A stretch of DNA of 64,000 nt. It comes from DATKPC01 sp035524275 (GTDB lineage Bacteria; Pseudomonadota; Gammaproteobacteria; Burkholderiales; Burkholderiaceae_F). Every line of letters starts with the position of its first letter. Position 1 is the stretch's first letter. Under the pieces are notes generated by a model. That model was not told where the DNA came from. It made no database searches and worked only from the letters and a program-made list of their open reading frames with translations. Position numbers and translations under genes: made by a program. The stretch is from positions 1 through 64,000 of the forward strand of contig DATKPC010000049.1 of NCBI GenBank assembly GCA_035524275.1, read 5' to 3'. Positions 34,572 to 43,524 of the stretch are shown here, piece after piece.

Positions 34572-36023
34572 TCATGCCAGGGCCGGCTCGTGCCGCGCCC
34601 CGGCCGCGCCGCGCACCCGCTCGACGGTCACGCACGACTCGCCCGCGGCGCGCGCCGCACGCTCTGCCGCGTCACGCAACTGCTTGGCCGCCGAGATGCG
34701 CACCAGCAACGGATACGCCTCGATCAGCGCGTCCAGCGCGCGCTTCGCCTCGCCGTCCCAGGCGAGTTCGACGTGATGGCGGGCCGGCGTCGGATCGACC
34801 TTGTCGAGTTCGGTGCCGAGCGGAAGGATGTGGAAGAGCGCGTCGAACAGCGCGTTGCAGACTTCCTGCACGACGTAGGTCGCGCCGGCATAGCCCATGA
34901 AGGGCGTTCCGGTATGGCGCCGGATCAGCGCGCCGGGAAACGACGCCGGAATGAACGCCGCGCGGCCGCCGGCCTCGGCCAGATACATCCGCTCGTTGTA
35001 GCTGCCGAACAGGACGAGCGGCGTCTTCTCGCGCACGGCCGCCCGCACGGCGTCGTTATCGGGCTTCACGCCCGCGCGTCGCGCGAACGCGAAGTTGCAC
35101 GGCAGGCCCAGTTCGTCCTCGAGGAAATGCCGCAGCCCGCGCGCGTGGGTTTCGCTCGCGGCGATGCCGAAAGTCGCGGTGCCGAAGAAGTCCTGCGTCA
35201 CCGAGCGCCACAAGTCCCACACCGGCTTGATCGTCGTGTGCTTCTCCCGCTCGATGAAGGGCTCCGGATCCAGCTGCAGCAACTCGCCCAGCTTGCGCAG
35301 GAAGCGCGTCGTCGAATGCAGGCCGATCGGCGCCTGCAGGTACGGGCGGTCAAGCGATTCCGCGAGCAGGCGTCCATATTCCCGATACATGACGACGTTG
35401 ACATCGGCGTCCACGAGTCGCGGGATATCCTGCAGGTGCGTGCCAAGCGGGAACACCAGGTTGACCTCGGCGCCGATGCCTTCGACGAGGCGCCGGATCT
35501 CCGCGAGGTCCGACCACGTATTGAAGTACCCGTACATCGGCCCGAGAATGTTGACGCGCGGCCGCTCGCCGGCGGCGCGCGGCGCGCGCGGCGGGACCTG
35601 TCGCGGGCCGTATTCCGACCACAGCCACGACAGCGCGCGGTTGGCGCTCTGCCACTGGTCCTCATCGATCGTCCGCGGCAGGAAGCGCTTCAGCCCGCTG
35701 CCTTCGGGCGTCACGCCGCCGCCGACCATCTCGGCGATCGACCCGGTCACGACGACCGCGGGCAGGTGCGGGTCGAGGACGCCATGCGCGCGGCGCATGG
35801 CCTGCTCCGTTCCCTTCTGCCCGAGTTCCTCCTCCGCCAGCCCGGTGACGACGATCGGCAGCTCATGCGGCGGCAGCGCGTCGGTGTAGTGGAGCACCGA
35901 GGTCACCGGAAGGTTCTCGCAGCCCACCGGACCGTCGATGACGACCTGCAGCCCCTTCACCGACGTGAAGGCGTAAACGGCGCCCCAGTAGCCGCCCGCG
36001 CGATCGTGGTCGATGACCAGCAT
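34572..36023 (-). CDS. bchZ: Chlorophyllide a reductase subunit Z
   Basis: BchZ and BchY form the NifDK-like core of chlorophyllide oxidoreductase, which reduces the B-ring C7-C8 bond. The 483-residue product starts MLVIDHDRAGGYWGAVY, with the conserved cysteine C35 in DGPVGCENLP and HTTIKPVWDLW further on. The ATG overlaps the bchY stop by one base. A family-typical PCP-red-like C-terminus is present (AKRALDALIEAYPLLVRISA). It precedes pufB. Confidence 0.97.
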   Translation of the reverse strand: MLVIDHDRAGGYWGAVYAFTSVKGLQVVIDGPVGCENLPVTSVLHYTDALPPHELPIVVTGLAEEELGQKGTEQAMRRAHGVLDPHLPAVVVTGSIAEMVGGGVTPEGSGLKRFLPRTIDEDQWQSANRALSWLWSEYGPRQVPPRAPRAAGERPRVNILGPMYGYFNTWSDLAEIRRLVEGIGAEVNLVFPLGTHLQDIPRLVDADVNVVMYREYGRLLAESLDRPYLQAPIGLHSTTRFLRKLGELLQLDPEPFIEREKHTTIKPVWDLWRSVTQDFFGTATFGIAASETHARGLRHFLEDELGLPCNFAFARRAGVKPDNDAVRAAVREKTPLVLFGSYNERMYLAEAGGRAAFIPASFPGALIRRHTGTPFMGYAGATYVVQEVCNALFDALFHILPLGTELDKVDPTPARHHVELAWDGEAKRALDALIEAYPLLVRISAAKQLRDAAERAARAAGESCVTVERVRGAAGARHEPALA

Positions 36024-37585
36024 CAGATCATCTCCTCCGCCTTGCGGCGGCGCGCCTGCTTCTCGATCTGTCGGCGCGTGAGCTCGCGAAATTCCGGGTG
36101 CGGCTGCGGCCGGTCCTCCCAGATGCCGGACGCGTCGGCGTGTCCGACGCCGTCGAAAAACTCCCGCATCGCGTCGAAGCGAGCCTTCGAGCGCAACGCG
36201 GCGTTGACGACCTGCGCCAGGGACCCGGCGCCCGCCGGGCCCATCAGCGGGCGCGCGGAGATGAGATTCGTGAAGTACAGCGCCGGAATCGCGCGCTCCT
36301 TGGCGGCCTGCACGACAGGCGTCGTGCCGATGGCCAGGTCGGGCTCGAATTCCGCCAGCGCGGCGAGGTCCTGCTCCAACGACGCCCGATACTGGACGCG
36401 CACGCCGCGGGCTTCGAGCCATTCGCGGTCGGCCTGCGACCAGGGCGTCGACGGGCAGGCCGTGCCGACGTAGCGGACATCCGCCCCGCTCTCGACGAGG
36501 AGGCGGCCGACCAGCAGCTCGGAACCTTCATAGCCCGACAGCGTGATCCGCCCCCGGACCGGCGTCTTCTGCAGCACGGCGCGAATCGCCGGAAGAATCC
36601 GGTCCTGCGCGGCGCCGACGATTTTCGGCGCCAGCCCGAACGCCTCGCCGATCGCGGCGAGCCACTGTGCCGTCCCGTCGTGGCCCACCGGCGCAGAACC
36701 GACGATCGAACGTCCGGCCAGGTCGAACTCGCGCAACGACGCCGTGTAGAACGGATGGATCGCCGCGGCGACCGGGCAGTCGAGCGCGGCGTACAGTTCT
36801 CGCCATTCGCGAACCGGCACGACCGGCCCGGCTGCGAGACCGAGCGGCTGCAGCAGCATGCCGATGCCGACCGGATCGGCCGGGAACATCTCGCCGACCA
36901 GCGCGACGCGCGGTGCGCCACCCGGCGCGGCCGCATGGCCGCGCGGCGCCTGCACCGGCCCGGCCTCCGCTTCGCCGCGCGCGTAGTGCAGCATCGCGCC
37001 GGCCAGCACGTCCTTCGCTTCCGCGTGCGTGGGCACGCCGAAGCCGGGGACGTCGATGCCGACGATGCGCACGCCGTTGATCTCGCGCGGCAGCAGGCGA
37101 AGCGGCACGCCGGAGGCGCTCGGAACACACAGGTTGGTCACGACGATCGCGTCGTAGAGCGCCGGATCGGCGGTCCGGTAGACGGCCTCGCGGATGTCCT
37201 CGAAGAGCTTCCCGGTGACGAGCGACTCGGAGTTGAACGGCACGTAGCCGACCGAGCGCCGCGCGCCGTAGAAGTGCGACGTGAACGTCAATCCGTAGAC
37301 ACAGCAGGCCGAGCCCGACAGGATCGTCGCCGTGCGCCGCATCCTCAGCCCGACGCGCAGCGAGCCGAACGCCGGGCACATGCTCTGCGGCTGGTCGTGC
37401 GGGCCGGTCGGATAGTCGGTCGCGAGGCGCTGAAGCATCTGTGCGTTGCCGTTCGCGGCGGCGGCGGCGCGCAGTTCGCGCTTCGACCCGTCGCACGAGG
37501 GCGCCGCCGACGCGTCGGCGATCGGGATCACGCGCGGCGCCGCCGGCGTGAAGCCGGCAGGCGTCGTATCGGCGGCTCCGGCCAT
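36023..37585 (-). CDS. bchY: Chlorophyllide a reductase subunit Y
   Basis: This is the second NifDK-like subunit of chlorophyllide oxidoreductase. The 520-residue product keeps the cluster cysteines C70 (QSMCPAFGSL), C94/C95 (GSACCVYGL) and C153 (VVTNLCVPSAS). The first ~45 residues are Ala/Pro-rich and longer than necessary, but the ATG lies only 4 bp after the bchX stop, which fits the operon. Confidence 0.96.
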   Translation of the reverse strand: MAGAADTTPAGFTPAAPRVIPIADASAAPSCDGSKRELRAAAAANGNAQMLQRLATDYPTGPHDQPQSMCPAFGSLRVGLRMRRTATILSGSACCVYGLTFTSHFYGARRSVGYVPFNSESLVTGKLFEDIREAVYRTADPALYDAIVVTNLCVPSASGVPLRLLPREINGVRIVGIDVPGFGVPTHAEAKDVLAGAMLHYARGEAEAGPVQAPRGHAAAPGGAPRVALVGEMFPADPVGIGMLLQPLGLAAGPVVPVREWRELYAALDCPVAAAIHPFYTASLREFDLAGRSIVGSAPVGHDGTAQWLAAIGEAFGLAPKIVGAAQDRILPAIRAVLQKTPVRGRITLSGYEGSELLVGRLLVESGADVRYVGTACPSTPWSQADREWLEARGVRVQYRASLEQDLAALAEFEPDLAIGTTPVVQAAKERAIPALYFTNLISARPLMGPAGAGSLAQVVNAALRSKARFDAMREFFDGVGHADASGIWEDRPQPHPEFRELTRRQIEKQARRRKAEEMI

Positions 37586-37589
37586 GGCG

Positions 37590-38603
37590 TCAGACCGCGT
37601 CGTAGACGACCTCGAGCGATTTCCGCTCGACGGTCGCGCGGCCCATCATGTCGCGGTCGGTCGCCGGCTCCAGCACGACGTCTCGACCGACCGCATCGCT
37701 TGAAAAAAGTCCGAGCAGTTCGTCCTGCGACAAAGGCTTCGGCCGCAATGGCGGAGCCTCGGCGACTCGAGTGGCCAACTGCTCGAACAAGGGAGCCCAT
37801 GCGCCGCCCGGCCGGCCCACGATCTCGTAGTTCGCGCTCTTGCGCCGGATGTCCTCGTTGGCCGGAATCGACGCGAGAACCGGGATCCCCGCGGCGGCGG
37901 CGAAGGCCTGCGCCTCGCCGGTGCCGTCATCCTTGTTGATCACGAGCCCGGCGACGCCGACGTTGCCGCCGAGGCGGCGGAAATACTCGACGGCCGAGCA
38001 GACGTTGTTGGCAACGTACAGCGACTGCAGGTCGTTGCTGCCGACGACCATCACCTTCTGGCACATGTCGCGCGCGATCGGCAGGCCGAACCCGCCGCAG
38101 ACGACATCGCCGAGAAAGTCGAGCAGGACGTAATCGAAGCCCCAATCGTGGAACCCGAGCTTCTCGAGCGTCTCGAAGCCGTGGATGATCCCGCGCCCGC
38201 CGCAGCCCCGCCCGACTTCCGGGCCCCCGAGCTCCATCGCGAAGACGCCGTCGCGCTTGAAGCAGACGTCGCCGATGCCCACCGGCTCGCCGGCGAGCTT
38301 CTTGCGCGACGAGGTTTCGATGATCGTCGGGCACGCGCGCCCGCCGAACAGCAGCGACGTCGTGTCGCTCTTCGGATCGCAGCCGATCAGCAGGACGCGC
38401 TTGCCGAGGCGGGCCATCATGTACGACAGGTTCGCCAGCGCGAAGCTCTTGCCGATGCCCCCCTTGCCGTAGATCGCGATGATCTGCGTCTGCTTCGTCG
38501 GCGGCGCCGTCGACACCGGCGCCGGCTCGCTGGCGGCCTCGGCGCGCAGCTGTTCCTTCAGTCGTTCGAGCGGGATCGCCGCCGGATTCATCGGTGCGTT
38601 CAT
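37590..38603 (-). CDS. bchX: Chlorophyllide a reductase iron protein subunit X
   Basis: BchX is the NifH-like ATPase of chlorophyllide oxidoreductase. The 337-residue product has the P-loop YGKGGIGKSF (~45-54) and IGCDPKSDTT. The [4Fe-4S] cysteines are C134 (GRGCGGRGI) and C169 (GDVVCGGFGLP). Ser replaced by Phe after GKS distinguishes it from BchL. The ATG overlaps the bchC stop (ATGA). Confidence 0.97.
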   Translation of the reverse strand: MNAPMNPAAIPLERLKEQLRAEAASEPAPVSTAPPTKQTQIIAIYGKGGIGKSFALANLSYMMARLGKRVLLIGCDPKSDTTSLLFGGRACPTIIETSSRKKLAGEPVGIGDVCFKRDGVFAMELGGPEVGRGCGGRGIIHGFETLEKLGFHDWGFDYVLLDFLGDVVCGGFGLPIARDMCQKVMVVGSNDLQSLYVANNVCSAVEYFRRLGGNVGVAGLVINKDDGTGEAQAFAAAAGIPVLASIPANEDIRRKSANYEIVGRPGGAWAPLFEQLATRVAEAPPLRPKPLSQDELLGLFSSDAVGRDVVLEPATDRDMMGRATVERKSLEVVYDAV

Positions 38604-39601
38604 GCGGTCGCTCTCCAGTCGAGAACCATCTTCAGGCAACGCGCGTCGGCGAAAGCGGTGCGGTACGCGTCCTGCGCCGCGCCGGCGGCGGCGCGGTGCG
38701 TGATCAGCCCGTCGAGCGACAGCCGTCCGCTGGCGGCGAGCTCCTGCACGGCGGCCAGGTCGCCCGGCTTCCATTCGGCGGCCACGCGAAAGCGCGCTTC
38801 GCGCATGAACGCGGGCGCGAACGCGAAATTCAGCCGTTCGCTGTAGAAACCGGCCAGCACGACCTCGCCACCGGGCGCAAGGCGCGCGATCAGGTCGTCG
38901 AGCAGCGACGCATCCCCGCTCACGTCGTAGATCGACGCATAGTCGTGCCGGTCGTCCTTTTTCGGATCGATCGCGACATAGCCCTCGGCGCCCTCGCGAC
39001 GGACGGCGTCACGCTCCCAGACGACCGGGATCGGGCCGCCGGCGGCCAGCGCAAGGCGTGCCAGCAGTCGACCGAGGACGCCGTGACCGACGATGAGGTC
39101 CGGCAGCCGCGCGCCCGGCTGATGCAGCGCGTGGTAGGCGGTGGCTGCCAGCGCAAGAAGCACCGCGCGCTCGCCCAGGTCCTCGGCGACCACGATCGCG
39201 CGCGAAGCGGGAACGACCAGGCGCGACGCGGCCGCGCCGAAAAGCCCGCGCACCTTGCCGAAGCACCGGGCGCCGCCCACGAAGACGCGGGTTCCGACGC
39301 GCGGCGCCTCCTGCGCGTCGCTCGCCGACTGCCGAACGCGCCCGACCGCCTCGTAGCCGGGGACGAGGGGATAGCCCATACCGGGGAAAGGCGGCATGCG
39401 TCCGAGGTAAAGCAGGCGTTCGGTCCCGGTGCTGATGGCGCTCCACTCGACGTCGACGACGACGTCGCCGGGCCCGGCCGGATCCAGGTCGACGCGTTCG
39501 ACGGCGAGCCGTTCCGGACCTTCGAGGACCACGGCAATCGCCTTGGACGACTCCCCTCGGACGTCGGAGCGCGATTCGATCTGGGCCGAATTCGAAACCA
39601 T
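38600..39601 (-). CDS. bchC: Bacteriochlorophyllide 3-hydroxyethyl dehydrogenase
   Basis: BchC oxidises the 3-hydroxyethyl group to the acetyl group of bacteriochlorophyllide a, a late step. The 333-residue product is a zinc-less medium-chain dehydrogenase: SAISTGTERLLYLGRMP, PGYEAVGRV and LIVGHGVLGRLLARLAL (NAD-binding) are typical of BchC. The N-terminus before IAVVLEGPERL is about 20 residues longer than usual. The ATG at 39601 lacks a ribosome site and lies 6 nt after a TAGATT -10 element, so either the mRNA is leaderless or translation starts further in (a GTG in the IAVVLEG segment). It is first in bchC-X-Y-Z. Confidence 0.93.
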   Translation of the reverse strand: MVSNSAQIESRSDVRGESSKAIAVVLEGPERLAVERVDLDPAGPGDVVVDVEWSAISTGTERLLYLGRMPPFPGMGYPLVPGYEAVGRVRQSASDAQEAPRVGTRVFVGGARCFGKVRGLFGAAASRLVVPASRAIVVAEDLGERAVLLALAATAYHALHQPGARLPDLIVGHGVLGRLLARLALAAGGPIPVVWERDAVRREGAEGYVAIDPKKDDRHDYASIYDVSGDASLLDDLIARLAPGGEVVLAGFYSERLNFAFAPAFMREARFRVAAEWKPGDLAAVQELAASGRLSLDGLITHRAAAGAAQDAYRTAFADARCLKMVLDWRATA

Positions 39602-39603
39602 GG

Positions 39604-39621
39604 TGTCAATCTACGCTGACT
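39604..39621. promoter_or_regulatory. PpsR-type box (one mismatch), bchC proximal
   Basis: TGT-N12-ACT, one base off consensus; overlaps the candidate -10 of bchC. It is the first of three sites at exact 26-bp intervals. Confidence 0.55.
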
Positions 39622-39635
39622 ATCGCAATTGTCAA
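39608..39635 (-). promoter_or_regulatory. bchC promoter (sigma-70 type)
   Basis: Minus strand: TTGACA (39635-39630), 16-bp spacer, TAGATT (39613-39608), then 6 nt to ATG 39601. The -35 is half of the middle PpsR-type box and the -10 lies in the proximal one, so a bound repressor would occlude both. Confidence 0.7.
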
Positions 39636-39647
39636 TCTATCATGACC
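39630..39647. promoter_or_regulatory. PpsR-type box (one mismatch), bchC middle
   Basis: TGT-N12-ACC, one base off consensus, overlapping the bchC -35. Confidence 0.6.
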
Positions 39648-39655
39648 AAATGACA

Positions 39656-39673
39656 TGTCTAGGGGACATGACG
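39656..39673. promoter_or_regulatory. PpsR-type box (one mismatch), bchC distal
   Basis: TGT-N12-ACG, one base off consensus, 26 bp (start to start) from the middle site. Confidence 0.5.
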
Positions 39674-39780
39674 GTGATGACGTTGTGGTTTTTGGTGCTG
39701 CCGCCGGACGGTGCAGGCCGCCGTGATCGCCGTGAAGCGCCCCGGATGTCTTCTCGCCAGCGGTCGCTCGAACCGACCGT

Positions 39781-40932
39781 TCAGGTCGCCGGCCGCGCGC
39801 TGATGAGCCCGAGCAACAGCGGATTGCGTGTCGCGTGCACGCGAATCTCGCGGAAACCCGCGTCTCGCAGCAACGCGCGCAGCGCGTCCGGATCGCGCGG
39901 CTTGCCGCTGCCCATCGCGAGCAGGTACATGCTGAAGTAGGCGTCGGACAGCGCCTTGGCGCCGGCCTGCGCGGCCATCGGCTCGGCGACGAGCAGGACG
40001 CCGTCGTCGCGAATCGCAGTCCGCGCCGAGCGCAGCACCCGTGCCACGATGTCGTCGTCGTGGTCGTGCACGACGCGGACCAGCGTCACCAGGTCGGCCC
40101 CCGTCGGCAGCGGGTCGACGCGGAAGTCGCTGCCGATCGCGACGGCGCGCGAGCCGATGCCGGCCTGCTCGAACCGGGCGCGCGCGGCTCGCGCGACGGG
40201 CGGCAGGTCGACGAGCGTCACGCTCAGGCGCGGATGGCGGCGCGCGGCCTCGGCGGCGAACGTACCGTCGCCGCCGCCGATGTCGAGCAGGTGCCGATGG
40301 CGACCGAACGGGTACGCCGCGAGAACCTCGTCGCAGATGAACTGCTGCGAGGACGACATCAGCCGCGTGTAGGGCGCGACGGATTCGTCGTCGAGTTCGC
40401 CCGGCTCCGGCGCCTGCGCATAGGCCCAGAAACGCGCCAGCGCGGTCCGGCGGTCACGGTCGCGCAGCAGCGCGATCGGATCGGCGAGGTCGCCGTACAG
40501 CAACGCATGGTGGTCGACCATCGCCGCGACGCCCGGGTTGCCCCGCAGCGCTGCACCGAGGAAGCCGAGGCCGTAGCGCGGCGCGTCGGCTTCGCTGCGC
40601 GGACCGCGCTGCTGCAGCAGCCGCAACGCGACGGCCGCCTGCAGCAGGTGCTGCAGGCGCTCGCGCGGCATCCCGGTCGCGATCGCCAGTTCGGCGCCGG
40701 TGCGCGGCCCTTCGGCGACGCGGTCGAGCAGGCGCAGCCGGATCGTCGCCAGCAGCACCTGCGAATACACGAAGCCGGCCACGAGATCGAAAAGCTCGCG
40801 CGAACTTGCGCGAGCGACGGGACGGGTCAGCAGGAAGGCCGTCGAGGCCCGCTGGAACGCCGGGCTCGACAGCAGGCGGTCGCGCCGCGCGCGAAGGAAC
40901 TCGAGCGCGCCGGCAAGCGTGCCGGCAATCAC
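39781..40932 (-). CDS. crtF: Hydroxyneurosporene O-methyltransferase
   Basis: CrtF methylates the tertiary hydroxyl of 1-hydroxy-carotenoids to give methoxy-carotenoids such as spheroidene. The 383-residue product has an N-terminal dimerisation/HTH-like domain and a C-terminal class I methyltransferase with LLDIGGGDGTFAAEAARRHP (~235-254) and an acidic post-motif VTLVDLPPVA. The start is a GTG overlapping the crtE stop (GTGA), since the open frame upstream is only a shadow of crtE. The related C20 methyltransferase BchU is an alternative, but the crtE-crtF-bchC context and the absence of green-bacterial genes favour CrtF. Confidence 0.9.
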   Translation of the reverse strand: MIAGTLAGALEFLRARRDRLLSSPAFQRASTAFLLTRPVARASSRELFDLVAGFVYSQVLLATIRLRLLDRVAEGPRTGAELAIATGMPRERLQHLLQAAVALRLLQQRGPRSEADAPRYGLGFLGAALRGNPGVAAMVDHHALLYGDLADPIALLRDRDRRTALARFWAYAQAPEPGELDDESVAPYTRLMSSSQQFICDEVLAAYPFGRHRHLLDIGGGDGTFAAEAARRHPRLSVTLVDLPPVARAARARFEQAGIGSRAVAIGSDFRVDPLPTGADLVTLVRVVHDHDDDIVARVLRSARTAIRDDGVLLVAEPMAAQAGAKALSDAYFSMYLLAMGSGKPRDPDALRALLRDAGFREIRVHATRNPLLLGLISARPAT

Positions 40933-41801
40933 GCCGCGCGCGCCAGGTACTCCTCGGGGATCAGGCGCTCCGATTCGGCGCGGATCAGGTGGCGCAGAAG
41001 GTCCTGGCCCGGACAGCGCGGGATCGACGCGACGGCATTGCCGACGAGCGAGGTGAAGCGCTCGACGGCGGCGTCCATGCCCAGTTCCTCGACGGCGTTC
41101 GGACGCCCGAGCGCCCGATCGCGCCCGACCGGCTTGCCCACCTCTTCCGGCCGCGCCGCGACATCGCGGATGTCGTCGGCGATCTGGTAGGCCTCGCCGA
41201 GCCGCGCACCGAGCGTGCGCCACGAGCCGCCGGGCGCGCCGGCGGCCTGCGCGCCGGCGACGGTCGCGGCGACGAACAGCGCGCCCGTCTTCGCGCGCTG
41301 GTAGGCGCGCAGGTCGACGACCGGCTCGCATTCCCAGGCCTGCCCGGCGATGATCCCGGACGGCATCGACAACGCGGCCGCCACCGTCGCGAGCAACTGT
41401 GCCGTGCGCTCCGGGCTGCGTGGCAGGTTGCGCGCCAGCGCCTCGAACGCCATGACGATCAGCGCATCGCCGGCGAGCACCGCCTCGCGTTCGCCGAACG
41501 CGCGGTGCACGGTCGGGCGGTTGCGACGCATCGCCGCGTCATCGAAGCATGGAAGGTCGTCGTGGACAAGCGAGGCGCAATGCAGCATCTCGATCGCCGC
41601 GGCCGCGACATTGGCGGTCGCCGGGTCGTCGTCGCCACACGCCATCGCCACCGCGAGGCAAAGTCGCGGGCGGATCCGCGACCCGCCGGGGAATACCGCA
41701 TGGCGAATCGCCGCGGCGGTTCTCGGTGGTGCATCGCTGGAGTCGAGGCCGGCGACCGCGCCTTGCAGTGCGTCGTCGATCCGGGACGCGGTGTCCATCA
41801 T
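40929..41801 (-). CDS. crtE: Geranylgeranyl diphosphate synthase
   Basis: CrtE makes C20 geranylgeranyl diphosphate for carotenoids and for the BChl tail. The 290-residue product has the first Asp-rich motif HDDLPCFDDA (DDx4D type, typical of bacterial enzymes) and the second motif DDIRD (YQIADDIRD). Two adjacent ATGs exist; GGAGAGGA fits the second (41798) slightly better. It is first in crtE-crtF, under a TTGACA -35 that overlaps a PpsR-type box. Confidence 0.95.
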   Translation of the reverse strand: MMDTASRIDDALQGAVAGLDSSDAPPRTAAAIRHAVFPGGSRIRPRLCLAVAMACGDDDPATANVAAAAIEMLHCASLVHDDLPCFDDAAMRRNRPTVHRAFGEREAVLAGDALIVMAFEALARNLPRSPERTAQLLATVAAALSMPSGIIAGQAWECEPVVDLRAYQRAKTGALFVAATVAGAQAAGAPGGSWRTLGARLGEAYQIADDIRDVAARPEEVGKPVGRDRALGRPNAVEELGMDAAVERFTSLVGNAVASIPRCPGQDLLRHLIRAESERLIPEEYLARAA

Positions 41802-41837
41802 TCCTCTCCCCGGGAGACAAATCCCCGCAATGAGCGT

Positions 41838-41878
41838 AATTTCCTCGCTACACTTGTGAATGTCAAGTTTTATTGACG
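41838..41878 (-). promoter_or_regulatory. crtE promoter with PpsR-type box
   Basis: The palindrome TGT-N12-ACG at 41861-41878 (one mismatch) contains, on the minus strand, TTGACA (41866-41861), followed after 17 bp by GAAATT (41843-41838), a weak -10. The box lies between the divergent crtE and crtD genes and could control both; no clear plus-strand -10 for crtD is visible. Confidence 0.55.
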
Positions 41879-41985
41879 CCTACAGCTATCGAGGCCTGCG
41901 GAACGCCACGCAGCGGGAGGCGGGATCTTGGCCGGCGTGTCGCCCGGCGCCGTCGGAGCACCGGTGAATCGGGGATGAGGGGCCG

Positions 41986-43524
41986 ATGAAGAAACTCGCC
42001 GTGGCCCCCGACCGGCCGGTCGTGATCGTCGGCGCCGGCATCGCGGGCCTGGTCGCGGCGCTGGAACTCGCCTCGCTGGGGGTGCCGACCGAGGTCGTCG
42101 AGCGCTCCGATGGGCCGGGCGGCAAGATGCAGGGCGTCCGCATCGGCGGCCTGGAATTCGACGCCGGACCGACCGTCCTCACGATGCGCTGGGTATTCGA
42201 GGAACTTTTCGCCGATCACGGCCTGCATTTCGAGCACGAAGTGCCGACGCGGCAAGCGCAGCTGCTTGCGCGCCACGCGTGGAGCGAGCGCGAAATGCTC
42301 GACCTGCACGCGAACGTCGAGCGAAGCGCCGAGTCGATCGGACGACTCGCCGGCCGCCGCGAAGCGGAGGGGTTCAAGCGCTTCTGCACCGAGGCGGCCG
42401 CCGCGCATCGCGTACTGATGCCGAGCTTCATGACGGCGCAGCGGCCGTCGATGCCGGGCCTCGTCGCCGACATCGCTCGCGGCAGCGTCCGCGACCTGTT
42501 CGCGATCCAGCCGTTCCAGAGCCTCTGGAGCGCCCTCGGACGGCACTTCCGCGATCCGCGCCTGCGGCAGCTCTTCGGTCGCTATGCCACCTACTGCGGT
42601 TCGTCCCCGTTCGATGCGCCGGCGACACTGATGCTGATCGCGCACGTCGAGCAGGCCGGCGTCTGGCTCGTCGACGGCGGGATGCGCGCGCTCGCGGCGG
42701 CGATCGAGCGGCTGGCGCGCGCGCGCGGCGCACGGTTTCGCTACGGGGCCGAGGCGGTTCGGATCGACGTCGAGCGCGGCGCCGCTTGCGGCGTGGAACT
42801 CGCGGGCAGCGAGCGCATTGACGCCGCCGCCGTGATCGTCAACGCGGACGTCGCCGCGCTCGCGGGCGGGCCGGGGGGACCCGGACTGCTCGATGCCACG
42901 GCGGCCGCGTCGTTGGCTGCCGCGGCACCGTCCGCGCGGCAACGATCGCTGTCCGCGGTCACCTGGCTCGTGGACGGGTGCCTCGACGGCTTTCGCCCAG
43001 GGCACCACAACGTTTTCTTCTCGCGCGACTATCGCGCCGAGTTCGACGCCCTCTTCGGTCGCGGCGAGTTGCCGCACGACCCGACGGTCTATGTCTGCGC
43101 GCAGGACCGCGGCACGTCGGATGCCGAGCACGACCCGAGCGGACGCGGCGGTTCCGAGCGGCTGTTCGTCCTTGTCAACGCGCCGGCCACCGGCGATCAC
43201 CCGTCCGGGCCCGGCGTCGACCTCGAACGCGCCGAGCACGCGATGCGGGCCACGCTGCAGCGTTGCGGCGCGCCCTTGGCGGCGGGCGCGGCGCCGTTGC
43301 TCTGCCGTGGCCCGCGCGAATTCGCGGCGCGTTTTCCGCGCACCGGCGGCGCGCTCTACGGCGCGGCCTCGCACGGCTGGCGCGCTTCATTCGACCGCCC
43401 GGGCGCGGACAGCGGCATCGACCGCCTCCTTCTCGCCGGCGGCAGCGTCCATCCGGGCCCGGGCGTGCCGATGGCCGCGCTGTCGGGTCGCCTCGCGGTC
43501 CGTCGGCTGCGACAGGCGCTATGA
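41986..43524 (+). CDS. crtD: 1-Hydroxycarotenoid 3,4-desaturase
   Basis: CrtD introduces the C3-C4 double bond in 1-hydroxy (or methoxy) neurosporene/lycopene derivatives on the way to spheroidene or spirilloxanthin. The 512-residue flavoprotein has the FAD motif VIVGAGIAGLVAALELAS (~13-30), GGLEFDAGPTVLTM and a C-terminal GGSVHPGPGVPMAALSG motif. Similarity to the CrtI at 45.6 kb is expected; the FDAGPTVLTM and DGCLDGFRPGHHNVFFSRDY segments point to CrtD. It is divergent from crtE and overlaps crtC (ATGA). Confidence 0.93.
   Translation: MKKLAVAPDRPVVIVGAGIAGLVAALELASLGVPTEVVERSDGPGGKMQGVRIGGLEFDAGPTVLTMRWVFEELFADHGLHFEHEVPTRQAQLLARHAWSEREMLDLHANVERSAESIGRLAGRREAEGFKRFCTEAAAAHRVLMPSFMTAQRPSMPGLVADIARGSVRDLFAIQPFQSLWSALGRHFRDPRLRQLFGRYATYCGSSPFDAPATLMLIAHVEQAGVWLVDGGMRALAAAIERLARARGARFRYGAEAVRIDVERGAACGVELAGSERIDAAAVIVNADVAALAGGPGGPGLLDATAAASLAAAAPSARQRSLSAVTWLVDGCLDGFRPGHHNVFFSRDYRAEFDALFGRGELPHDPTVYVCAQDRGTSDAEHDPSGRGGSERLFVLVNAPATGDHPSGPGVDLERAEHAMRATLQRCGAPLAAGAAPLLCRGPREFAARFPRTGGALYGAASHGWRASFDRPGADSGIDRLLLAGGSVHPGPGVPMAALSGRLAVRRLRQAL

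Noticed and set aside
39781..40932. Naming the methyltransferase BchU (C20 methylation)
   Set aside because: Operon with crtE next to bchC, and no bacteriochlorophyll c/d genes; CrtF fits better.
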